This document shows, one piece after another, positions 55,828 through 64,000 of a DNA stretch of 64,000 bases. The position numbers were made by a program, and so were the translations under genes. Where the stretch lies: contig CAVZCU010000011.1 in the NCBI GenBank assembly GCA_963773845.1, forward strand, positions 905,959 to 969,958, given 5' to 3'. The DNA comes from SIAJ01 sp963773845. GTDB taxonomy: Bacteria > Planctomycetota > Planctomycetia > Gemmatales > Gemmataceae. Each line of letters begins with the position of its first letter. The first letter of the stretch is position 1. Below the pieces are notes generated by a model. It had not been told where the DNA came from and ran no database searches. It worked only from the letters and a program-made list of their open reading frames with translations.

Positions 55828-56153
55828 ACGGTTCCACGACCAGCGCTGTTTCTTCTGTCAACAATCGGCCGAGAAGTATTTGAAAGCTCTGCTGGAAGAA
55901 CTCGGGCAACCGATTCCACGTACTCACATCCTGCGCGATCTCTCGGCACTAATCTGCGCCTCATCACCCGATCGTCCGCTCGTTGAACCGCGGGCTGAAG
56001 TACTTGACCCGATTCGCGGTCGGCACTCGATACCCGGGTGATGATGCGACAAAGCGCCAGGCCGTTGCCGCGCTTCGCTGGGCGGGTAAGGTACGGGAAC
56101 TCTGCCGACGCATCTTGGGCCTCCGTGAACCTCGTCGGCCGAAAGGGCCGTAA
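55748..56153 (+). CDS. HEPN-domain protein (toxin; frameshifted)
   Basis: About 134 residues from ATG at 55748 (MKKTTAEWVRKAEADYQFAARKLL), after removing one extra base near 55976. The corrected end is RPSLNRGLKYLTRFAVGTRYPGDDATKRQAVAALRWAGKVRELCRRILGL and stops at 56153. The HEPN core (FCQQSAEKYLKALLEELGQPIPRTHIL) resembles RNase-type HEPN proteins. The Rx4-6H active motif is not fully clear in this reading. Partner of the preceding nucleotidyltransferase. Confidence 0.8.
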
Positions 56154-56162
56154 CAGGCCATT

Positions 56163-56370
56163 GATCCGCGACGGGTAACTGGGGCGTTCATTGTCCCCCG
56201 ACGATTGTCAAAAGTCGGACGCTCTGTTCCAAGCGACGCACGGCCAACGCTCGAATTCGGGGACTTTGCCGTCAGCAATCAGGTGGTCGCAGTCGCGAAG
56301 TCTGTGCTCGTCGTCGGGGTTGGGCTTGGCTCGCGTCGTCGACCGGAGGTTGGGTTTGAACTCCAGATCC
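56163..56370 (+). repeat. ~220-bp direct repeat, copy E
   Basis: Blocks GCGACGGGTAACTGGGGCGTTCATTGTCCCCCGACGATTGTCAAAA, CAAGCGACGCACGGCCAACGCTCGAATTCGGGGACTTTGCCGTCAGCAATCAGG, TCGCAGTCGCGAAGTCTGTGCTCGTCGTCGGGGTTGGGCTTGG, CGTCGTCGACCGGAGGTTGG. It lies before the VapB-like gene. Confidence 0.85.
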
Positions 56371-56453
56371 CGTGATCGTTCCCATTTTGCTCTCGACGCG
56401 TGCCAGTGGTAAGATGACGGGTATCTGTTGTGCGATGACGCCAAGAAGCCGCG

Positions 56454-56687
56454 ATGAAAACTGTGGAAATCGTAGAAACCGACAAGGGCCAGGCAGTTCC
56501 CCTGCCGGATGAATTCCGCTTTAGGGACCGCACTGTGTCCATTCGACGCGACGGCGAAGCCGTGATTCTCGAGCCGATCAAGCCCAATGAGTGGCCAGAT
56601 CGATTCTTCGAAACGATCCGGATCGACGACCCCGCATTTGTCCGCCCAAATCAAGGGGCGACTCCACCGGCTCCGCGCCTGGACTGA
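56454..56687 (+). CDS. vapB: VapB-type (AbrB-fold) antitoxin
   Basis: 77 residues from ATG at 56454. The pattern TVEIVETDKGQAVPLPDEFRFRDRTVSIRRDGEAVILEPIKPNEWPDRFFE matches SpoVT/AbrB-type VapB antitoxins: a swapped-hairpin beta-barrel for DNA binding followed by a toxin-binding tail. It precedes a PIN-domain toxin start by 12 bp. The module follows repeat copy E. Confidence 0.85.
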   Translation: MKTVEIVETDKGQAVPLPDEFRFRDRTVSIRRDGEAVILEPIKPNEWPDRFFETIRIDDPAFVRPNQGATPPAPRLD

Positions 56688-56699
56688 GGCACGCGCCCA

Positions 56700-56827
56700 G
56701 TGACACTCTACCTTCTGGACACGAACACGTGCATTGTGGTGATGCGCAGCCATCCCAACGCGGTTCAACGGATGGCGGCAGTTGCTCCGGGCGATTGCGC
56801 GATCTCCACCGTCACGGCGTACGAACG
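56700..56827 (+). pseudogene. vapC: VapC toxin, truncated
   Basis: Starts GTG at 56700 with MTLYLLDTNTCIVVMRSHPNAVQRMAAVAPGDCAISTVTAYE, the first 40 residues of a VapC PIN domain, including the first Asp and the Glu at the end. Homology stops near 56827, where the convergent DUF5677-like gene ends, so two-thirds of the domain and the remaining catalytic acids are gone. The antitoxin is left without its toxin. Confidence 0.8.
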
Positions 56828-57700
56828 TCACCTGTCAAAAAACTCGTCGTATCGCTGGTACAATTGGTTGTTGACGCGGTCGATCCAATCGAGGATCTCG
56901 CCAAACTCCCGCTCCATGTCGCGGCGCTTCAACCACAACCTGTACGGCTTGTTCGCGAAGTGGATCGTCGGACAGACATAGCGAATCTGAGCCGGTTGAT
57001 AATGTGGGAACGCTTTGTATGTTCCATCATCGTTGCGAATCAAGCAGTAGTCCAAGGACTCATTCCACGAACCGTGAATGGACTCAGACATCATCCCGTA
57101 CGAGCAACTGTAAAGATCATTGTCAGCGGCGTTGTCGATGACGAACTCGAAGATGTCTCGAAATGTCTTACCCTGGATTCTCCACTTGTTCTTCTTTTGA
57201 ACGTCGAAGTCCGTCGTCGAGAGCTTCTCGATAGCCATCTTCTCCCTGATCGACTTGACGAGCCGTTTTCCGGGCTTTGTGTCAAAGAATGGTGAGCCAT
57301 TTTCTAGTCGCCGCAAAATACGCAGACGATCTTTGTACGAGCATTTTCTGTAGTCTTCCATGACGGCCTGGTCGTTCATCATCAGGTAGGATGCTACGAC
57401 CGCTGCCTCAAGGAGCGGTCGGTCCAGGATGCAGATAATCTCGGCATTATCTGCCTCGTAGTATCGAATGATCTCTTTGAGTAGCTTCCAGATTCGGACG
57501 AGCAGCCCAAGAATTGGTGCGTCCTTCAAATCGACACCGGCCTGTCCGTGTTCGACGACCCGAGTCAGAGCGTCGTAGAGTTCAGCCACATCCTTGAAGA
57601 AAGTCAGCGCGAACGGGTTGATGTCTGTTGCTGAGATGAGATGCGTCTCGATGTAGCTTCCGTCGTTGTACTTTCTCAATACGGCTCCGATTTCGTCCAT
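56828..57700 (-). CDS. DUF5677-like protein
   Basis: 290 residues from ATG at 57700 (MDEIGAVLRKYNDGSYIETHL). Helical and cytoplasmic. Segments LLEAAVVASYLMMNDQAVMEDYRKCSYKDRLRILRRLE and YSCSYGMMSESIHGSWNESLDYCL resemble the DUF5677 family, whose members occur in accessory and defence-like regions with unknown function. Base composition is visibly less G+C-rich than its neighbours, and it cuts the VapC gene, which suggests a recent horizontal insertion. Confidence 0.6.
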   Translation of the reverse strand: MDEIGAVLRKYNDGSYIETHLISATDINPFALTFFKDVAELYDALTRVVEHGQAGVDLKDAPILGLLVRIWKLLKEIIRYYEADNAEIICILDRPLLEAAVVASYLMMNDQAVMEDYRKCSYKDRLRILRRLENGSPFFDTKPGKRLVKSIREKMAIEKLSTTDFDVQKKNKWRIQGKTFRDIFEFVIDNAADNDLYSCSYGMMSESIHGSWNESLDYCLIRNDDGTYKAFPHYQPAQIRYVCPTIHFANKPYRLWLKRRDMEREFGEILDWIDRVNNQLYQRYDEFFDR

Positions 57701-57904
57701 ATTGCACCGGCAAATGTGGGGAAGGGGCTATAGGTCGGAATAGACAAAGACCGGAAGCGGTAGGTTCGCTTGGTTATTTGTCGGGCCCTTTCACTACGAG
57801 ACCATCCAGACGAAGCTAACGAAGAGCGTGGCAAAAAGGGGACGCAGCTTAATTCGGGAAATGAGCTGGGTCCCCTTCTTAGGCTTTCTTCCGGCGATTG
57901 ACTC
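57701..57904. other. Intergenic, AT-richer
   Basis: 204 bp between two leftward genes, of lower G+C. No recognisable feature; it should hold the promoter of the DUF5677-like gene. Confidence 0.35.
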
Positions 57905-58498
57905 CTACTTGCTGCGGGTCCTAATTACGTCCTCACCTGCGTCCAGGAAGCCTTCTGCAAATTCATTTTGGCGGCGGCGCGGGATCAGATCCATCTGGCT
58001 GGGAAAGTTCTGTCGGAACCACTTGAGAATGGACTCGTTGACAGCCTCCCGCCACTTCTTGCCACCCGCCCTCATTAGCAACCCCGTTTCGAACTTGTTC
58101 TTGATCTCTTCCAATTGCTCGTGCCATTGGTTGGGAGTAAATCCGGGCGGCGGACCGGGGGGCATGTTGCTCGCCCACCTGTAGCCGACCCTGTGAAACC
58201 CGAACGATCCTCCGCGGGCGGCTTCGCGGCACAGCGATCGAAACCAAGAAGGAACGGCAGCGCGCCGTTTGGCTTGCTTCACGGGAGGCGATTCGGCATC
58301 TCTGGAAGGCGCTTCCTCGACCTCGTCAAACAGAGTCGCACGTTTCGGTTGCTTTGATTGCCGAGATTCGACGTCTTCGACCGCTTTCATGATGTTCTCC
58401 TTGACAAAAGTGGTAACGGTCTTGTTCTGGTTGATGGCTGCGGCCTCGATTCGAGCCTTTTGCTTTTCATCCACACGGAAGCAGATCAGTTTGGACAT
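57905..58498 (-). CDS. Protein with ribbon-helix-helix-like N-terminus
   Basis: 197 residues from ATG at 58498. MSKLICFRVDEKQKARIEAAAINQNKTVTTFVKENIMKAV matches the ribbon-helix-helix plan of DUF1778-like antitoxins or plasmid MobC proteins. The C-terminal half (GFTPNQWHEQLEEIKNKFETGLLMRAGG...) is unknown. The gene has the same lower-G+C character as the one beside it, so both may have come in together. A regulatory or mobilisation role is possible. Confidence 0.55.
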   Translation of the reverse strand: MSKLICFRVDEKQKARIEAAAINQNKTVTTFVKENIMKAVEDVESRQSKQPKRATLFDEVEEAPSRDAESPPVKQAKRRAAVPSWFRSLCREAARGGSFGFHRVGYRWASNMPPGPPPGFTPNQWHEQLEEIKNKFETGLLMRAGGKKWREAVNESILKWFRQNFPSQMDLIPRRRQNEFAEGFLDAGEDVIRTRSK

Positions 58499-58779
58499 GA
58501 ACCAATGTTATACACCGGCAATGGATTTGTCAACCACTGTTTTACACTGGCAGCAACGACGGGAGATTCGTCGGCCCTTAGCGACGCTCGAAAGGGGCCA
58601 AGAGTTCGTCAAGCCTCGCGTTAGTCAACGCATAGGCAGAGCGCGGGCGGGTTGGGTCAAAGAGCAAATGATCAAACCGAGGGAATGCGGCAATTGGGGA
58701 AGCGAATAGGGGACATTGCAAACTGCGTCCGCTGTTGCCATCTCCCAGCCGCGATCCTGGAAATAACCGGCTTCCTACC
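58499..58779. other. Intergenic, nothing recognised
   Basis: 281 bp upstream of the ribbon-helix-helix gene. AT-rich ACATGAACCAATGTTATACACCGGCAATGG contains TTATACACCGG twice-like motifs (TGTTATACACCGG, TGTTTTACACTGG) 30 bp apart that could be its operator. Confidence 0.4.
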
Positions 58780-58980
58780 GACGTGCCCCGCCCGTTTCGC
58801 CAATGTAAGGGCTGACACGCCAGGCGGCTGTCTGGAGCGACCGATGCGAACGCTGCGATCGCGGGGATCGTCCACCAACTCCGGCGCCGCTTGGCCGGTG
58901 CGCGGTCCGACGCCGAACTGCTCGACGCGTTCATCGCGCGCCGGGACGAAGCCGCGTTCGCGGAACGCGAAGCCCTTCAA
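58780..58980 (+). pseudogene. ECF sigma-factor start, fragment 1
   Basis: ATGCGAACGCTG begins a frame with VHQLRRRLAGARSDAELLDAFIARRDEAAFAE, the usual opening of planctomycete ECF sigma factors. It is broken after about 50 codons (AAFAEREALQSLS...). The 5' flank CCGCCCGTTTCGCCA...GCTGACACGCC is shared with fragment 2. The conserved region 2 is missing. Together with fragment 2 it brackets the DUF433/DUF5615 module. Confidence 0.7.
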
Positions 58981-59020
58981 TCGCTCTCGCTGTTCTGGTA
59001 AATTGGCAGCGGAGGATTTC

Positions 59021-59357
59021 GTGCCAACTGCAATAACATATCCGCACATCGTCGCGGCCCCCGGTGACTCCGCTCACCTGGAGAATCATCCGCGCATGCG
59101 CGTCGCGATGATTGTGATGGACTATCTGGCTCGCGGGCTTGGCCCGGAAGATCTGGCAGGGCACCATCCCTACCTCACTTTGGCCGAAGTTCACTCGGCG
59201 ATGGCGTAATACCACGATCACCGGGACGAAATCGACGCGGAAATACAGGCGGAACTCGATCAGCTTGCCGGCGAAGGCGATGTCAACAGGCGCTCGGCGC
59301 TCTGGCAGAAGTTGAAGGCGAAGGGCGCTATCCGACCAGCAAGATTGCATGCCCATC
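59021..59357 (+). CDS. DUF433 antitoxin-like protein with in-frame stop
   Basis: The GTG at 59021, with GGAGG 7 nt upstream, begins PTAITYPHIVAAPGDSAHLENHPRMRVAMIVMDYLARGLGPEDLAGHHPYLTLAEVHSAMA. A TAA at 59207-59209 follows, after which the same frame continues YHDHRDEIDAEIQAELDQLAGEGDVNRRSALW. In DUF433 proteins a Tyr (TAC) is expected at that place, so one base change or error is likely. DUF433 antitoxins pair with DUF5615 PIN-like toxins, which is the next gene. Confidence 0.7.
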
Positions 59358-59686
59358 GCGCTTTATTTCGATGTCCATATCGACCATGCGATTCTCGCAC
59401 AATTGCGCCTGCGGCAGGTTGACGTGATCACCGCGCAGGAAGACGGTGCCGACCAACTCGCGGATGACAAGCTACTTGATCGGGCAAGCTCATTGGGCCG
59501 ACCAATATTCACGTACGATATCCGCTTCAAGGCGATGGCCGAGAATTGGCAATCGCAGGGACGTCCATTTTGCGGACTGATTTTTGCTCACTTGCTGCAA
59601 GTCTCTATAGGCCAATGCGTGAAGGACCTGGAACTCATACCGACGCGAACGATTGGGTTAGCGAAATCCTGCGTCTGCCGCTGTGA
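59349..59686 (+). CDS. DUF5615 PIN-like toxin (frameshifted)
   Basis: About 113 residues from ATG at 59349 (MPIALYFDVHIDHAILAQLRLRQVDVITAQEDG). Acidic residues in FDVHID, AQEDGADQLADDKLLDRA and FTYDIRF are those of the PIN-like fold. One missing base near 59644 restores the usual C-terminus (ANDWVSEILRLPL) with a stop at 59684. It overlaps the joined DUF433 gene. This is a standard antitoxin-toxin pair, lying between two sigma-factor fragments. Confidence 0.78.
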
Positions 59687-59739
59687 TTAAGCCCTGCTGC
59701 CATCGCCGCGATTCTGGGAGAATATTCGAATTCCCACCG

Positions 59740-60015
59740 CCGCCCCCGCCTGTTTCGCCAGCATAAAGGGTGACACGCCGAGCGGCGGTCAGGAGCGACA
59801 GATGCGAATGGTCGCGGTCGCGGGGATCGTCTACCAATTCCGGCGCCGCCTGGCCGGTGCGCGGTCCGACGCCGAACTGCACAACGCGCTCGATCTCGCG
59901 CCGGGTCGAAGCCGCGTTCGCGGAACTCGTCCACCGGCATGGACCGAAGGTGTACGCCGTCTGCCGGCGCGTGCTCGCCGAAGACGCGTACCAGGCCAGT
60001 GGTCGATTGGCCTGA
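59740..60015 (+). pseudogene. ECF sigma-factor start, fragment 2
   Basis: Shares the leader GTTTCGCCA...GTGACACGCCGAGCGGCGGTCAGGAGCGACAG and start ATGCGAATGGTCGCGGTCGCG with fragment 1. The frames then carry RRRLAGARSDAELHNALDLA and, after a shift, FAELVHRHGPKVYAVCRRVLAEDAYQA, an ECF region-2 beginning. It stops at about 60000. Two copies with the same leader suggest duplication or repeat-mediated insertion. Confidence 0.7.
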
Positions 60016-60062
60016 GGCATTTGGCTCTCGAAGGCGAGGGAGGACGACTCCGCTGCAGCGGA

Positions 60063-60422
60063 CTATCGCCCCTTGCTTGCCCCTTTTCGACGAGCTTTCC
60101 GCGCGGCCCCGCCGCTGGGCTTTTGCGACGGCTTGGCGACGTCCGTGACGCGCTGGGTTTTGCTCTTGCCCGTCCTCGACTGTTTGATGGCGATGGACTT
60201 GGTCATCATCCGCGCCGCCGCCGATTTAGGCTTCGCGGGCACAACGCCTTCCATTGGTGAACCGGTCGTTTCATCAGCGCCTTTCGTCGCGTCACCCGTG
60301 ATGCCCAGCGCCGAACCGACAGGTTGGACGATATGCTGATTCGCCGCCGTCACTACCGTCGCGACTGCGTCCTGGACAGCGCTCGCCACCTGAATGACCT
60401 TGCTCTTCGTCTTCTCTGCCAT
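60063..60422 (-). CDS. Small basic protein of unknown function
   Basis: 119 residues from ATG at 60422 (MAEKTKSKVIQVASAVQDAVATVVTAANQ). An amphipathic helical N-terminus (about 40 residues) is followed by a Lys/Ser/Arg-rich tail (AARKARRKGASKGR). It may be a DNA-associated or cell-envelope protein, but no family is recognised. It stands alone. Confidence 0.5.
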   Translation of the reverse strand: MAEKTKSKVIQVASAVQDAVATVVTAANQHIVQPVGSALGITGDATKGADETTGSPMEGVVPAKPKSAAARMMTKSIAIKQSRTGKSKTQRVTDVAKPSQKPSGGAARKARRKGASKGR

Positions 60423-61129
60423 ATTCGTGCTCCGTTGGGAATAGTCCCTGAGTAAGATGGTTCATAATAGCCGGCATGGGAAAGCGGTTCCATGCCGCCT
60501 CAGTTCCCAGCCTGCGGCGGCGACGAGGGATTCCCTAATCCGAGCGCGAGTTTCCAGATGGCGACCATCGGGATTCGATCGTGAACCGAATGGCTCACGA
60601 TGAGGTTGTGCCTCTTCTTCTTACCATGTTCCGGGCCAGCACGTCCAATGACTTGGGACCAAATGCCGGGAAGGGCGGCTGGCGGATTCGACTGAGTTTT
60701 TGCCGTTTTGATCGTCGTAGACCCGGCTTGTTCGCCGGCATTGTGGGACGATTCCGGCAACAAATCATTGCCATTCCGGAGCTTATGATGCTTCTCGGTT
60801 AGAAGCATTGCGCGGCCGAGCGAGCAGGAAGGTGGCCAAGGGGGGATGGAGAAATCGGTGGCCGCCTTGGCCATCTTGGCCATCTTGGCCGCCTTCCTTT
60901 TTGCGTTCGCACCTCAACTGGACATCAGCGCTCAGGCGACTCCATTTGTTCGCCCGGCCGCCGTCCAACGAGCGTGTTGCGTATGTAATGCAAGCAATAA
61001 ATCTGAACGCGCATAGCCGCCATTGTCGGCCTACCCTCCGGAGCAAGGTCGCCGGGGTGAAGAGCGATTGGCGGCTACAGCCAACTTTGCAGCCGCCAAA
61101 AGTGCCCAATCTGCCCCCTGGTCGGTCTC
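60423..61129. other. Intergenic, nothing recognised
   Basis: 707 bp. Apparent reading frames here have no family resemblance. A short near-tandem, GGCCATCTTGGCCATCTTGGCC, lies at about 60876-60897. There is no clear terminator for the M16 gene. Confidence 0.45.
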
Positions 61130-63883
<2,754 letters not shown>

Positions 63884-64000
63884 GATGGTCTCCTCCGCGC
63901 GAGATGGTCGAACTATGAGAAAGAAATGAGCGAGACGATTCGCCTCGGACAAATTGGTTGTAGTCCGCATTCAGCGAGCGTCGAGGCGCTACGCGGTCTG

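Noticed and set aside
51036..56370. CRISPR array from the regular repeats
   Set aside because: Repeats are ~220 bp, diverged and separated by 0.6-2 kb of genes; no short spacers.

Overview
The window reads as chromosomal DNA from a planctomycete, most likely of the Gemmata group (Gemmatales). Support is inferred from gene content: tetrahydromethanopterin-type C1 genes (formylmethanofuran dehydrogenase subunits), TIGR03067-type and DKNYY proteins, exported proteins with an N-terminal LExRLxPA motif, WD40-fused protein kinases, a large DabA, high G+C, and many palindromic dispersed repeats. No rRNA, tRNA or CRISPR array was recognised. At least 23 single-base frameshifts split otherwise intact genes, many in homopolymer runs, so the sequence looks like an error-bearing long-read consensus; I give the reconstructed genes and mark each break.

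Layout. 1-4.1 kb: end of fhcA, fhcC, then an NtrB/NtrC-like pair. 4.9-17.1 kb: a chromosomal integron: a 5'-truncated integron integrase followed by about ten mostly unknown cassette genes, separated by attC sites (at least eight recognisable). Cassettes encode a [2Fe-2S] ferredoxin, a DKNYY/zinc-finger protein, a NusA-KH-like mini-protein, a ParB-like pair and exported proteins. Three attC sites are split just after their first core box by related insertions with the same structured end. The largest carries an IS110-family transposase and a 511-aa passenger protein, and one is a 0.55-kb miniature keeping both ends. 17.7-23.8 kb: dabA plus two NuoL/NuoM-like genes, a predicted inorganic-carbon pump. 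24-34 kb: lipoprotein hydrolase, Phd-TPR fusion, CPBP protease with PDZ domain, small cytoplasmic proteins, and a PA14/RTX exported protein.

34.5-43.5 kb: a four-gene operon: J-domain-like/WD40 membrane protein, vWA protein, PP2C phosphatase and WD40-fused kinase. It resembles a TerY-P-type phospho-signalling triad with added beta-propellers. 44-49.3 kb: methyltransferase, FAD oxidoreductase and type III polyketide synthase, with a convergent GH3-family acyl-acid synthetase. 49.6-60.4 kb: accessory region of exported RTX-like proteins and toxin-antitoxin modules. Five direct copies of a ~220-bp repeat alternate with the modules, and two decayed ECF sigma-factor starts bracket a DUF433/DUF5615 pair. 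61.1-63.9 kb: a tandem M16 metallopeptidase.

The strongest candidates for something undescribed are (i) the attC-targeting IS110-like element with covarying structured ends and a passenger gene, (ii) the repeat-separated array of toxin-antitoxin and surface-protein modules at 51-56.7 kb, and (iii) the WD40-decorated vWA/PP2C/kinase operon.
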